Assembly (NCBI GenBank): GCA_031180725.1
Contig: JAPSLO010000005.1
Span: forward strand, 62,001 to 126,000
Length of the DNA: 64,000 nucleotides
DNA from: Roseomonas sp.
Lineage (GTDB): Bacteria > Pseudomonadota > Alphaproteobacteria > Acetobacterales > Acetobacteraceae
Direction: 5' to 3'
The translations under genes were made by a program, and so were the position numbers. Below are positions 18,370 through 28,995 of the stretch, piece after piece; positions within the stretch are counted from its first letter, which is position 1, and each line of letters opens with the position of its first letter. The notes below the pieces were generated by a model, which was not told where the DNA came from, did no database searches, and saw only the letters and a program-made list of their open reading frames with translations.

Positions 18370-18876
18370 GAGCGACTACTCCTCCCGAAATCCGAAAGCG
18401 GGCTTACTGCGGGAGACATCCAAGAAGCGAGTGATGATTGACGCGACCTGACGAACCTGCCCGGGAAGATGATCCCCAGCAGCAAAGGCTTCCGCAGCAG
18501 CACGGTCCGGCATATCTGATGAATACGGATCCGATCCGGACAGCTCTATCGTCCGAAACCTGGGGCCCGGCAAGCTTCATCTTCTCTCGCGCAGACAAGC
18601 ACGGTGCGTTTCACGATGAGCAGTACGGATCCTCCGCACAGCAGGGCAGTGCGTAAGGACCAAGTATTACACCAGTTTCGGGTTGCGGAATTCGTAAGTC
18701 GGTTTCACCGGCATCCCGTCTGCAGGTCCCGAAAATGCCCATGCCCCCCGCCACTCGGCGAGCGCCGTGCCCGGCCGGGCCCGTCAGGAAAATGTCAGGC
18801 ACGGCGAGCAACCTCGTCGGATTGCAACTAACGGTTGTGCATGAGGCAGAAAGACTCAACCCTCAGCTCACCATAC
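18370..18876. other. Gene-free stretch upstream of the BKACE gene
   Basis: 507 bases without a convincing gene; the short frames on both strands lack family resemblance. It is presumably the promoter region for the leftward BKACE gene. No transposase remnant, tRNA or strong terminator was recognised. Confidence 0.45.
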
Positions 18877-19314
18877 CTACGAGGCGGGCCCCCTGACCTG
18901 ACGGATCCAGTCGCGCAGGTTGTAGTATGTGGTAATGCGAGTGATCTTGCCCCGAGCGATCTCCAGGAAGGCTCCGGCCGGTAGACGGTAAGCTTGGCCC
19001 GTCGCCTCCGGCAGTCCTTCCTCCGTGCGGAGATATCGGCCGACCACCATGAACTCGGCGGCGGCGCGGCGACCAGTGGCATCCGCCATGACCACTACCT
19101 CCTCCAGCCTCTCATCGTAGGCGGCGTCCATCTGGGCCATGAAGGCCCTGAACTCGGCCAAGCCAACACGACGCATTCCCTGGTTCACGTCATGGACCAG
19201 GTCATCGGCCAGCAAGGCGTACATGCCCGCCCGGTCCCGGGCGTTGAACGCAGCATAGTAGGCGGCAACAAGGGCCTCGGCGGCGGCGCGAGGGGCCTTG
19301 GAGGCTTCGGACAT
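18877..19314 (-). CDS. SnoaL-like / NTF2-fold protein
   Basis: 145 residues. The cone-shaped NTF2 fold is visible: helices with ALVAAYYAAFNARDRAGM, LLADDLVHDVNQGM, FRAFMAQMD, then strands ending ITRITTYYNLRDWIRQV. Such proteins include ketosteroid isomerases and polyketide cyclases, but many have no known activity; the sequence resembles the ketosteroid isomerase-related group. It is divergent from glyQ across ~85 bases, with no metabolic partner next to it. Confidence 0.8.
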   Translation of the reverse strand: MSEASKAPRAAAEALVAAYYAAFNARDRAGMYALLADDLVHDVNQGMRRVGLAEFRAFMAQMDAAYDERLEEVVVMADATGRRAAAEFMVVGRYLRTEEGLPEATGQAYRLPAGAFLEIARGKITRITTYYNLRDWIRQVRGPAS

Positions 19315-19399
19315 ATTCGCTCCTGCGAAAGGGTGACTGTTGGCCAGACGGGCCTAGTGGTCTATTGCGCCAATCGAAAAGGTGCCGACAAGTCACGCG

Positions 19400-20263
19400 A
19401 TGCCCGCCAAGCCACCCTCCTTCCAGGAGATCATCCTGCGGCTCCACAATTTCTGGAGTGAGCAGGGCTGTCTCATTCTCCAGCCCTACGACATGGAGGT
19501 TGGTGCCGGCACCTTCCATCCGGCGACGACACTGCGCGCCCTTGGCCCCAAACCCTGGTCCGCAGCCTATGTCCAGCCCAGCCGGCGCCCGGCCGATGGT
19601 CGCTATGGCGAGAACCCGAACCGCCTGCAGCACTACTATCAGTATCAGGTCATCCTGAAGCCGAGCCCGGCCGATCCGCAGCGCCTGCTTATTGAGAGCT
19701 ATCGCGCGCTGGGCATCGACCCCGCCCTGCATGACATCCGCTTCGTGGAGGACGACTGGGAAAGTCCCACATTGGGCGCCTGGGGCCTGGGCTGGGAAGT
19801 CTGGTGCGACGGGATGGAGGTGACGCAGTTCACCTACTTCCAGCAGGTGGGCGGCATTGCCTGTGAAGTGCCAAGTTGCGAACTGACCTACGGCCTGGAG
19901 CGCCTGGCCATGTACATCCAGGGCGTCGAGAATGTGTACGACCTGGACTTCAACGGCCACGGTGTGAAATACGGCGATGTCTTCAAACGGGCCGAGGTGG
20001 AATACAGCGCTCACAATTTCGAATTCGCCGATACCGCCATGCTGTTCCAGCACTTTGCAGACGCTGAGAAGGAATGTTCTCAGCTGGTGGAACGCGGCTT
20101 GGCGCTGCCCGCATATGATCAGTGCATCAAGGCCAGCCACCGCTTCAACCTGCTGGACGCGCGTGGTGCGATCAGCGTAGCGGAACGCCAAGCCTATATC
20201 GGGCGGGTCCGCGCACTGGCTAAGCGCTGCTGCGAAGCTTGGCTGGCGGGGGAGAAGGCCTGA
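19400..20263 (+). CDS. glyQ: Glycyl-tRNA synthetase alpha subunit
   Basis: 287 residues from ATG 19400; a GTG at 19382 in frame would add six. Neither has a strong ribosome site, so the start is provisional. Class II catalytic subunit of the bacterial alpha2beta2 enzyme: [31 protein letters not shown], the [19 protein letters not shown] region, [19 protein letters not shown] and [12 protein letters not shown] are all conserved. It charges tRNA-Gly together with GlyS. Its stop shares one base with the glyS start (TGATG). Confidence 0.97.
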   Translation: MPAKPPSFQEIILRLHNFWSEQGCLILQPYDMEVGAGTFHPATTLRALGPKPWSAAYVQPSRRPADGRYGENPNRLQHYYQYQVILKPSPADPQRLLIESYRALGIDPALHDIRFVEDDWESPTLGAWGLGWEVWCDGMEVTQFTYFQQVGGIACEVPSCELTYGLERLAMYIQGVENVYDLDFNGHGVKYGDVFKRAEVEYSAHNFEFADTAMLFQHFADAEKECSQLVERGLALPAYDQCIKASHRFNLLDARGAISVAERQAYIGRVRALAKRCCEAWLAGEKA

Positions 20264-22416
20264 TGCCCGAACTCCTGCTCGAGCTCTTCTCTGAAGAGAT
20301 TCCCGCCCGCATGCAGGCGCGCGGCGCCGAGGATCTGGCCAAGGCCGTTGCTGCAGCCCTCGCACCCGTGATGGAAGCCCCGCCACGCACCTTCTATGGC
20401 CCGCGACGCATCGCGCTGACTGCCGCGCTGCGCGCCGAGGTCACCACGCCGGCCAAGGAAGAGCGGGGCCCTCGCACCGGAGCACCGGAAGCGGCGCTGG
20501 CCGGCTTCCTGAAGAAGCATGGGGCTGCCAGGGAAGCCTTGGTGGAGCGCAATGGCTTCTGGGTGCTGGACAAAGCAGGCGAGTGCATTACTGCACGCGA
20601 TCTTATCGCCCACGCCTTACCCGGCGTTATCCGGGGCTTCACCTGGCCAAAATCGATGCGCTGGGGCGCCGGCGGCACCATGACCTGGGTGCGGCCGTTG
20701 CAGCGCATCCTCTGCCTGCTGGATGGCACCGTCGTGGCCTTCGACCTGAAGCAGGGCGAGGATGACGGGCACGGCTTGGCCAGCGGGGACCAGACCGAAG
20801 GCCATCGCGTGATGGCGCCGGGCATTTTCGCCGTGCGCTCCTTCGCCGACTACGAGTCCGGCCTGCGCGAACGCCGCGTCGTCCTGGACGCTGCCGAGCG
20901 CATGAAGCTTATCGAAGAAGGGCTGAACAGGCTGGCAGCACAACACGGTGTGACGGTGGTGCCGGACCGAGGGCTGCTGGAGGAAGTGGCCGGGCTGGTA
21001 GAATGGCCCATGCCGCTCGTTGGGCGTATCGATGACGCCTTCATGGACCTGCCGCCCGAGCTGATGCGTACCACAATGCGCGTCAATCAGCGTTATTTTG
21101 CCATGGTAAGGCCTGACGGCAGCGCCGCGCCCCTCTTTGGCGTTATAGCCAACATCGCAGCGAGTGATGGCGGCGCGGCTGTGGTCGGCGGCAATGAACG
21201 CGTGCTGCGTGCCCGTCTCTCCGACGCCCGCTTCTTCTGGGACCAGGACCGCAAGCAGGCGCTGGAGGATTTCCTGCCGAAGCTGGACCAGGTGGTGTTC
21301 CACGCGAAGCTCGGCACGCAGGGCCAGCGCGTCTCGCGCCTGGAACGCTTGGCGCGCTATCTGGCGCCGCTGGTGGGTGCCGCGCCTGAACTGGCCGCCC
21401 GCGCCGCGCGGCTGGCCAAGGCCGACCTCGCCTCGGGTATGGTGGGCGAATTCCCCGAATTACAGGGGGTAATGGGCCGCTATTACGCGATGCATGGCGG
21501 CGAGGATCCGCGGGTGGCGGAGGCAATTGGCAGCCAGTACCGCCCTCTCGGCCCTGGCGATGCCGTGCCGAAGGAGCCAGTGGCGATGTCGGTGGCGCTG
21601 GCTGACAAGCTGGACACCCTGGCAGGCTTCTTCGCCGCCGATGAACGCCCGACCGGCAGCGGCGACCCCTTCGCGCTGCGTCGCGCCGCACTCGGTGTGA
21701 TCCGCATCATCCGGGAGAATGGCTTGCGCCTGCATCTGTTAGATGCCTTCGCCGAAGCATTCTTTGGCTTTCCACAGGCCGTCGGCACGACAGCCGAGCC
21801 GGAATTCGGCATGGCCGTGGCGCGGGAGAAGCTGAATGCCGGCTGGCAGCCACCAACGGGATCGGCCCACCCCCCGATGGTCGCAGCCTTCTCTGCCGGC
21901 CTGGTGGACTTCCTGGCCGAACGCCTACGCGTGCAGCTGCGTACTGAAGGTGCGCGGCACGATGTGGTGGCCGCCGCCTTCGGTCGCGGCGGCGAGGATG
22001 ATCTGGTCCGTTTGCTGGCCCGGGCCGACGCCCTGAAGGCACTCCTCGAATCGGTCGATGGCACCAACCTGCTGGCCGCCTACAAGCGAGCGGCCAATAT
22101 CCTGCGTATCGAGGAGAAAAAGGACGGCCCCCATGCCGGCCCGGTCGATGCCACGTTGCTGACGGCCGAAGAGGAGAAAGCCTTGGCGGCGGCCCTGGAT
22201 ACTGCCGAACCCGCGGCGCAGGCAGCACTGGCCCATGAAGATTACGCGAAGGCCATGTCAGCTCTGGCTGCCCTGCGCAGCCCGGTCGATGCATTCTTCG
22301 ACCGCGTCACCGTGAACGACCCCGCACCGGAACTCCGGCGTAACCGTTTACGATTGTTAGCCCGGCTGCGGGGCGCCATGGATGCTGTCGCAGACTTCTC
22401 TCGGATCGAGGGCTGA
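20263..22416 (+). CDS. glyS: Glycyl-tRNA synthetase beta subunit
   Basis: 717 residues from the ATG overlapping the glyQ stop. N-terminal ELLLELFSEEIPARM is the family signature; later come AGGTMTWVRPLQRIL, MDLPPELMRTTMRVNQRYFA, an HD-like middle region with LPKLDQVVFHAKLGT and GDPFALRRAALG, and a C-terminal anticodon-binding DALR-type domain ending NRLRLLARLRGAMDAVADFSRIEG-like sequence. It provides tRNA recognition for the alpha subunit. Slightly longer than the E. coli subunit (689). Confidence 0.97.
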   Translation: MPELLLELFSEEIPARMQARGAEDLAKAVAAALAPVMEAPPRTFYGPRRIALTAALRAEVTTPAKEERGPRTGAPEAALAGFLKKHGAAREALVERNGFWVLDKAGECITARDLIAHALPGVIRGFTWPKSMRWGAGGTMTWVRPLQRILCLLDGTVVAFDLKQGEDDGHGLASGDQTEGHRVMAPGIFAVRSFADYESGLRERRVVLDAAERMKLIEEGLNRLAAQHGVTVVPDRGLLEEVAGLVEWPMPLVGRIDDAFMDLPPELMRTTMRVNQRYFAMVRPDGSAAPLFGVIANIAASDGGAAVVGGNERVLRARLSDARFFWDQDRKQALEDFLPKLDQVVFHAKLGTQGQRVSRLERLARYLAPLVGAAPELAARAARLAKADLASGMVGEFPELQGVMGRYYAMHGGEDPRVAEAIGSQYRPLGPGDAVPKEPVAMSVALADKLDTLAGFFAADERPTGSGDPFALRRAALGVIRIIRENGLRLHLLDAFAEAFFGFPQAVGTTAEPEFGMAVAREKLNAGWQPPTGSAHPPMVAAFSAGLVDFLAERLRVQLRTEGARHDVVAAAFGRGGEDDLVRLLARADALKALLESVDGTNLLAAYKRAANILRIEEKKDGPHAGPVDATLLTAEEEKALAAALDTAEPAAQAALAHEDYAKAMSALAALRSPVDAFFDRVTVNDPAPELRRNRLRLLARLRGAMDAVADFSRIEG

Positions 22417-22512
22417 CCGTCCGCCGCGCTGGTATCCGCCCCGGCTTTCCGCCTGGTGTGTCCGTCGCGTCCGGGCAGAGCGCCCGCCAAGTGTGCAGGA
22501 GAACGTCGTCCG

Positions 22513-25185
22513 ATGACCAAGTGGGTGTATAGCTTCGGGGCGGGCCACAATGAAGGTCGGGCCGACATGCGCAACCTGCTGGGAGGCAAGGGCGCCAATC
22601 TCGCGGAGATGGCCAGCATCGGCCTGCCAGTGCCGCCCGGCTTCACGGTGACGACGGAAGTCTGCACCTACTATTATGCGAACAAGCACACCTATCCAGC
22701 GGACCTGCGCGGCCAGGTTGCCGATGCGCTGGCGCGGGTGGAAGCCGCCGTCGGCGCCAAGTTCGGCGACCACCACAAGCCGTTGCTCGTCTCTGTCCGC
22801 TCCGGCGCCCGCGTCTCCATGCCAGGCATGATGGACACGGTGCTGAATCTCGGCCTGAACGACAGCACGGTGGAAGGCCTTACCGAAGGCTCCGGCGATG
22901 CGCGCTTCGCCTGGGACAGCTACCGTCGTTTCATCCAGATGTACGGCTCCGTGGTGCTTGGCGTGGACCATCACCGGTTCGAGGAAATCATCGAGCATGT
23001 GAAGCTCGATCGCGGCGTGATGGAGGATACGGAGCTCTCCGCCCAGGACTGGCACCGGGTCGTGGATGGCTACAAGGACATGGTGCAGGAGGTCACGGGC
23101 AAGCCCTTCCCGCAGGATCCACACGCGCAGCTCTGGGGCGCCATCGGCGCCGTCTTCGGCAGCTGGATGAACCCCCGCGCCAACACCTATCGCCGCTTGC
23201 ACGACATTCCGGCGGATTGGGGCACCGCGGTGAACGTGCAGGCCATGGTCTTCGGCAATATGGGCGATGACTGCGCAACGGGCGTCTGCTTCACCCGCGA
23301 CCCCAGCACCGGCGAGAACATCTTCTACGGCGAATACCTGATCAATGCGCAGGGCGAGGACGTCGTCGCCGGCATCCGCACGCCGCAGCCCATGTCCAAG
23401 GCGAGGGCGAAACCGGGCGAGAAGAGCATGGAGGAAGCCATGCCTGCCGCCTACGCCGAACTGGTGAAGGTGCGCGAGACGCTCGAACGCCACTACCGCG
23501 ACATGCAAGACATCGAGTTTACGGTCCAAAAGAACAAGCTCTACATGCTGCAGACGCGCAACGGGAAGCGAACGGCTGCCGCATCACTGAAGATCGCCGT
23601 GGACATGGCGCGCGAAGGCCTGATCGATCAGGCCGAGGCGGTGAGGCGCGTGGATCCGAAGGCGCTTGACCAGCTGCTGCACCCAACGCTGGATCCGAAA
23701 GCACCGCGCACCGCGTTGGCAAAGGGCCTGCCTGCTTCTCCCGGCGCCGCGTCCGGCGTGGTGGTCTTCTCGGCCGATGAGGCCGAGGCCCGCGCAGCAA
23801 AGGGCGAAGCCGTGATCCTGGTGCGCATCGAAACGTCGCCCGAGGACATCCACGGCATGCACGCCGCCAAGGGCATCCTGACGACGCGCGGCGGCATGAC
23901 GAGCCACGCCGCCGTCGTCGCGCGCGGCATGGGCCGGCCCTGCGTTGCCGGCGCCGGCAGCATCACCGTGGACTACGCGCAGCAGACGCTGAGCGCCGGC
24001 GGCAAGCGTGTGAATGCCGGCGAGGTCATTACGCTAGACGGTGCGACCGGCGAGGTCTTCATCGGTGCGGTCGCAATGATCGAGCCGCAACTTTCCGGCG
24101 ACTTCGCAACCTTGATGGAATGGGCCGACAAGGTCCGCAAGCTGGGGGTCCGCGCCAACGCCGAGACGCCGCTGGATGCGGAGACGGCGCGGAAATTCGG
24201 CGCCGAGGGCATCGGACTATGCCGCACCGAGCATATGTTCTTCGACCCCGAGCGCATCAGCGCCGTGCGGCAGATGATCATGGCGGAGACCGAAGCCGGC
24301 CGCCGCGCCGCGATCGAGAAGCTGCTGCCCTTCCAGCGTAAGGATTTCGTGGACCTGTTCCGCATCATGGCGGGCCTACCCGTGACGATCCGCCTGCTGG
24401 ACCCGCCACTGCACGAATTCCTCCCCCACAAGGAGGAGGAGATCGACGAGGTGGCGGAGGACCTCGGCGCCGATGTCGCCGCGATGAAGCGGCGCGTGGC
24501 AGAGCTTTCGGAGGCCAATCCGATGCTCGGCCATCGTGGCTGCCGCCTCGGCATCACCTTTCCTGAGATTTACGAAATGCAGGCCCGTGCCATCTTTGAG
24601 GCTGCGGTGCAGATCGGAAAGGAAACCCACAAGGCACCCGTACCGGAGATCATGATTCCGCTCGTGATGACCAAGCGCGAGTTGGAGATCACCCGCGCGC
24701 TGGTGGACAAGGTCGCGCAGGAGGTCTTTGCCGAAAGCAGCTACCACGTGGAGTATCTGGTCGGCACCATGATCGAACTGCCACGAGCCGCGCTGACAGC
24801 GGATGCGATCGCCGAGATCGCCGACTTCTTCAGCTTCGGTACCAATGACCTGACGCAGACCACCTTCGGCCTGTCGCGCGACGACGCTGGCAAGTTCCTG
24901 CCGTACTATGTCGAAAAGGGCATTCTGCCGAAGGATCCCTTCGTCTCCATCGACGTAGATGGCGTGGGCGCACTGGTGGAGATCGCCGCTGAGAAGGGCC
25001 GCAGGGTCAAGGAGGGCCTCAAGCTCGGCATCTGCGGCGAACACGGCGGCGACCCGGCCTCGATCTCTTTCTGTGGTAAGGCTGGCCTCGATTATATCTC
25101 CTGCTCGCCCTACCGCGTGCCCATCGCCCGCTTGGCGGCCGCCCAAGCCGCGCTAACGGGTGGCGGCGGCGACCGGACCGCGTGA
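22513..25185 (+). CDS. ppdK: Pyruvate, phosphate dikinase
   Basis: 890 residues from ATG 22513, with AGGAG about 12 bases upstream. It interconverts pyruvate + ATP + Pi with phosphoenolpyruvate + AMP + PPi. Domain order is standard: N-terminal nucleotide-binding domain (LLGGKGANLAEMA, VSVRSGARVSMPGMMDTVLN), swivelling phosphohistidine domain with GGMTSHAAVVARGMGRPCV (catalytic His ~457), and the C-terminal PEP/pyruvate TIM barrel (IGLCRTEHMFF, LGHRGCRLGI, FSFGTNDLTQTTFGLSRDD, GICGEHGGDP). It lies downstream of glyQS, as in several alphaproteobacteria, with a 96-base gap. Confidence 0.97.
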   Translation: MTKWVYSFGAGHNEGRADMRNLLGGKGANLAEMASIGLPVPPGFTVTTEVCTYYYANKHTYPADLRGQVADALARVEAAVGAKFGDHHKPLLVSVRSGARVSMPGMMDTVLNLGLNDSTVEGLTEGSGDARFAWDSYRRFIQMYGSVVLGVDHHRFEEIIEHVKLDRGVMEDTELSAQDWHRVVDGYKDMVQEVTGKPFPQDPHAQLWGAIGAVFGSWMNPRANTYRRLHDIPADWGTAVNVQAMVFGNMGDDCATGVCFTRDPSTGENIFYGEYLINAQGEDVVAGIRTPQPMSKARAKPGEKSMEEAMPAAYAELVKVRETLERHYRDMQDIEFTVQKNKLYMLQTRNGKRTAAASLKIAVDMAREGLIDQAEAVRRVDPKALDQLLHPTLDPKAPRTALAKGLPASPGAASGVVVFSADEAEARAAKGEAVILVRIETSPEDIHGMHAAKGILTTRGGMTSHAAVVARGMGRPCVAGAGSITVDYAQQTLSAGGKRVNAGEVITLDGATGEVFIGAVAMIEPQLSGDFATLMEWADKVRKLGVRANAETPLDAETARKFGAEGIGLCRTEHMFFDPERISAVRQMIMAETEAGRRAAIEKLLPFQRKDFVDLFRIMAGLPVTIRLLDPPLHEFLPHKEEEIDEVAEDLGADVAAMKRRVAELSEANPMLGHRGCRLGITFPEIYEMQARAIFEAAVQIGKETHKAPVPEIMIPLVMTKRELEITRALVDKVAQEVFAESSYHVEYLVGTMIELPRAALTADAIAEIADFFSFGTNDLTQTTFGLSRDDAGKFLPYYVEKGILPKDPFVSIDVDGVGALVEIAAEKGRRVKEGLKLGICGEHGGDPASISFCGKAGLDYISCSPYRVPIARLAAAQAALTGGGGDRTA

Positions 25186-25205
25186 GGATCCTGAGCACGA
25201 GTAGC

Positions 25206-25230
25206 GCGGGGAAGGCCCTCCTTTCCCCGC
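25206..25230 (+). terminator. Hairpin downstream of ppdK
   Basis: gcggggaagg pairs with cctttccccgc nearby (eight Watson-Crick pairs plus a GU and a closing GC) around a five-base loop, 20 bases after the ppdK stop. GC-rich stem without a clear U tract, so intrinsic termination is plausible but not assured. Confidence 0.55.
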
Positions 25231-25331
25231 ACATCAGGCGCCCGGAGGCAGTCTCTCGTGTTGCACTTCAGGGCGGTGGACTTCCCGGCGGGGGGTGCAG
25301 CGGAACAGTTCTCCCCTGCTAGACTGTCCTG

Positions 25332-26132
25332 ATGACCTCCCCCCGCCTCTCGGCGCTGATTGTTGCCCGGAACGAGCAGCAACGCCTGCCGGATTGCCTC
25401 GCCTCCTGCGCCTTCGCCGATGAGGTCGTTGTGGTGCTGGACCGCAGCACCGACGCCAGCGCAGAGATCGCCCGCGCCGCAGGCTCCCGTGTCATCGAGG
25501 GCGCCTGGGAGTTGGAAGGTGATCGCCGCAACACCGGCTTGGATGCTTGTACCGGCGACTGGATTCTAGAAGTGGATGCCGATGAGCGTGTCAGCCCGGA
25601 TTTGGCCGTCGCAATCCGCCGCGTGATCAACAGTTCCAGCCATGCTTGGCATCAGGTGCCGGTTGATAACTACGTCGGCAGACGGCTGGTAAAGCATGGC
25701 TGGGCCGGCAGCTTCGGCACCACCTCTGTCCCTCGGCTGTCGCGCAGGGGGGCGAAGCGTTGGCGTGCGCAGCGCGTGCATCCGGGGCTCGACTGGATTG
25801 GCAAGGAAGGCCCGAGAATCACTGAAGGCGCCCTGGTCCATCTGGTGGATCGCGACATCTCCGACATGCTGCGGCGGTTGGATAAGTATTCCAGTGCGAA
25901 GGCAGCGGACCTGATCGCGTCGGGCGACATTGGCAGCATGGCAGGAAGCCTGCGCCGCTTCGGTTCCCGCGCCTTCAAAAGCTATGTCTCTCGCAAGGGC
26001 TACAAGGAAGGTGCATTCGGCGTGCTGCTGGCGTTCTGCACGGGGGCCTTCCCGCTGCTATCCTACCTGAAGGCACGGCTGGAGCCCGAGAAGCACGGCC
26101 GTGCACCAAGTGGCGAAGGACTGCCACGTTGA
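25332..26132 (+). CDS. Family 2 glycosyltransferase, WaaE/KdtX-like
   Basis: 266 residues, GT-A fold. LSALIVARNEQQRLPDCL begins the nucleotide-sugar site and VDADERVSP (~75-85) gives the DxD-type metal motif; the pattern LDRSTDASAEIARAAG and the downstream YKEGAFGVLLAFCTGAFPLLSYLKA match lipopolysaccharide-core beta-1,4-glucosyltransferases. Its stop overlaps the TTG start of an O-antigen ligase-like gene, so both probably serve lipopolysaccharide or capsule assembly at the inner membrane. The sugar transferred is unknown. Confidence 0.88.
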   Translation: MTSPRLSALIVARNEQQRLPDCLASCAFADEVVVVLDRSTDASAEIARAAGSRVIEGAWELEGDRRNTGLDACTGDWILEVDADERVSPDLAVAIRRVINSSSHAWHQVPVDNYVGRRLVKHGWAGSFGTTSVPRLSRRGAKRWRAQRVHPGLDWIGKEGPRITEGALVHLVDRDISDMLRRLDKYSSAKAADLIASGDIGSMAGSLRRFGSRAFKSYVSRKGYKEGAFGVLLAFCTGAFPLLSYLKARLEPEKHGRAPSGEGLPR

Positions 26133-27331
26133 GCTTCTGGCGTTCGCCGACCTTCCCCATCGCCGTTCTGCTGGTGATCGGACCCGGCATAGCGGTGGCG
26201 CAATTTCGCACCATGGCGCCGGCCGTCACCATTGCCTTCGTACTGACGGTGGCGGCGCATTGGCGTGCCACGCACCGCCTGCCATGGCCGCAGCCTACTG
26301 CGCTGCTGGGCGTGGTACTGGCGCTGATGGGTTGGGGCATGGTCTCGGCACTCTGGGCCCCCGAACCGGCGCGGGCGGTGGAGACACCGCTCACTCTTGC
26401 AGGTCTGACACTGCTCGGTGCCGCAGCGGCGCGTGCCGTCGAGGACGACAGGACGGCGAATCGCGCTCGATTGGGCGCCGCGCTGATCATCGGCCTCGGC
26501 ATCGGCATTGTGCTGGCCGCATTCGACCATGCTGCCTGGAACCTCTTCCGCCGCGCGGTGCGTGGTATGCCGGAGTGGACGCCCTTTGTCGGCTTCGGGC
26601 TGAAACCGGCAGTCTCTCTGCTGGCACTGTTCCTGCCGCTGGTAACGATGTTGCCGGGCGTGCCGCGGATAGCGCGCGGAACTATCCTGGCCGCAGGGCT
26701 CGCCACCTGCCTATGGCTGCCGGCGGAATCGGCGAAGTTCGCCGTTGTGGCTGGTCTCGGGGCGTCGCTGCTGGCCTGGCCCATACCAAGCCTCGCGAAC
26801 CGCATTTCGGGCGCCCTGCTTGCCGCTCTGTTCGTGGCCACGCCGCTGGTTTTCGCCACGGTGCTGGAGCGCAACCCCGATGCATCCCGCCTGCCTTTCT
26901 CAGCCGCACATCGGCTGCTGATCTGGGATTTCGCGGTGGAGCGCATCGCCGAAAAGCCGTTGCTGGGCTGGGGAATGGAAGCCAGTCGAGCGATTCCGGG
27001 CGGCACTGACGGCTTCGATACCGCAACTCTGGACCGCTTCAATCTTGTCTCGCCGGCGGCACGCAGCTTTTTCGGCGCCACATCCACCCAGCGCCTGCCG
27101 CTGCACACCCATAATGCGGCGCTGCAGGTCTGGCTGGAGCTCGGGCTGGTTGGCGCGGTCTTGGCAGCAGGGCTGGTAGGGCTTGCCGTGATCGGCGCCG
27201 GCACGCCGGCAGCACTGGGAGCAGCGGTTTCGGGCAGCGTAACCGCGCTGCTCTCCTTCGGCGTCTGGCAGCCCTGGTGGGTGGCCAGCCTGCTGCTGCT
27301 GTTGGTGGTCGTACGCGCCCTGCCGCGCTGA
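26129..27331 (+). CDS. O-antigen ligase-like (WaaL/Wzy family) membrane protein
   Basis: 400 residues with TTG start overlapping the preceding stop (TTGA). About ten hydrophobic helices span the protein. The large periplasmic loop before the last helices contains LGWGMEASRAIPGG and the HTHNAALQVWLELG motif, the hallmark of Wzy_C ligases/polymerases. WaaL joins undecaprenyl-linked O-antigen to lipid A core; related proteins polymerise other polysaccharides. The coupled glycosyltransferase favours a lipopolysaccharide role. No other O-antigen genes are nearby. Confidence 0.85.
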   Translation: MSFWRSPTFPIAVLLVIGPGIAVAQFRTMAPAVTIAFVLTVAAHWRATHRLPWPQPTALLGVVLALMGWGMVSALWAPEPARAVETPLTLAGLTLLGAAAARAVEDDRTANRARLGAALIIGLGIGIVLAAFDHAAWNLFRRAVRGMPEWTPFVGFGLKPAVSLLALFLPLVTMLPGVPRIARGTILAAGLATCLWLPAESAKFAVVAGLGASLLAWPIPSLANRISGALLAALFVATPLVFATVLERNPDASRLPFSAAHRLLIWDFAVERIAEKPLLGWGMEASRAIPGGTDGFDTATLDRFNLVSPAARSFFGATSTQRLPLHTHNAALQVWLELGLVGAVLAAGLVGLAVIGAGTPAALGAAVSGSVTALLSFGVWQPWWVASLLLLLVVVRALPR

Positions 27332-27392
27332 GGCTGGAAGGAACCGCGCCCGGCCCGCCGCCGTTGGCGGCCCAGGATCCTGGGAGGCCAAT

Positions 27393-28253
<861 letters not shown>

Positions 28254-28263
28254 GAAGCTCCCG

Positions 28264-28293
28264 CTGGGCGGGGGTTCAATGACCCCCGCCCAG
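28264..28293. terminator. Bidirectional terminator hairpin, SDR gene / livF
   Basis: A perfect 12-base stem (ctgggcgggggt with acccccgcccag) around a six-base loop lies between the SDR stop at 28253 and livF, and overlaps the livF stop codon at 28276-28278. The symmetric stem can serve both convergent transcripts. Confidence 0.65.
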
Positions 28294-28995
28294 ATAAGCG
28301 TCTCGGATCTCCGGCCGCGCGAGCAGTTCCGTGCCGCGGCCGCTCATGGTGATCCGGCCGGTCACCAGTACATAGCCCCGATGCGCCAGCCGCAGCGCCT
28401 GGTTTGCATTCTGCTCCACCAGCAGCACGGTCAGGCCCTCGGTCTCGTTCAGCTCTCGAATCGCCGCACAGATCTGGCGCACAATGAGTGGCGCCAAACC
28501 CAGCGAGGGTTCGTCCAGCAACAGCAGCCGCGGCTTGGACATAAGCGCGCGTGCGATCGCCAGCATCTGTTGCTCGCCGCCGGACAATGTGCCGCCACGC
28601 TGCGCTTGGCGCTCCTCCAGCCGGGGGAAGAGCTTGAACACTCGCTTCAGCACCGGTGCCGGATCGTGGCCCAGCGCCTGAGCCCCCATCAGCAGGTTTT
28701 CCATCACGCTCATGCGCGGGAAAATGCGGCGCCCTTCCGGTGACTGTGCCACGCCGAGGCGCATGATCTCGTGCGTCGGCATGGCGGTGATGTCTTGCCC
28801 GTCCAGCACCACACGGCCGTGCCGAGGGCGCGGATCGCCGCACAGGGACATCAGCAGCGTGGATTTCCCCGCGCCGTTGGCTCCGATCAGTGTGACGATC
28901 TCGCCGCGATCCACATGCAGTGAAACGCCCTTCAGCGCCTGAACCGCGCCATAGGCGGCGACGAGATCCGTCACCTCCAGCATGGGCGCAGTCAC
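28276..28995 (-). CDS. livF: Branched-chain amino acid-type ABC transporter ATP-binding protein LivF
   Basis: 239 residues. Walker A GANGAGKST, ABC signature LSGGEQQML, Walker B LLLLDEPSLGLAP and the switch region VEQNANQALRL are intact. It is the second ATPase of a LivHMGF importer; these HAAT-family systems carry branched-chain amino acids, amides or urea. The start overlaps the livG stop by four bases. It is the last gene of the leftward operon. Confidence 0.95.
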   Translation of the reverse strand: MTAPMLEVTDLVAAYGAVQALKGVSLHVDRGEIVTLIGANGAGKSTLLMSLCGDPRPRHGRVVLDGQDITAMPTHEIMRLGVAQSPEGRRIFPRMSVMENLLMGAQALGHDPAPVLKRVFKLFPRLEERQAQRGGTLSGGEQQMLAIARALMSKPRLLLLDEPSLGLAPLIVRQICAAIRELNETEGLTVLLVEQNANQALRLAHRGYVLVTGRITMSGRGTELLARPEIRDAYLGGGH

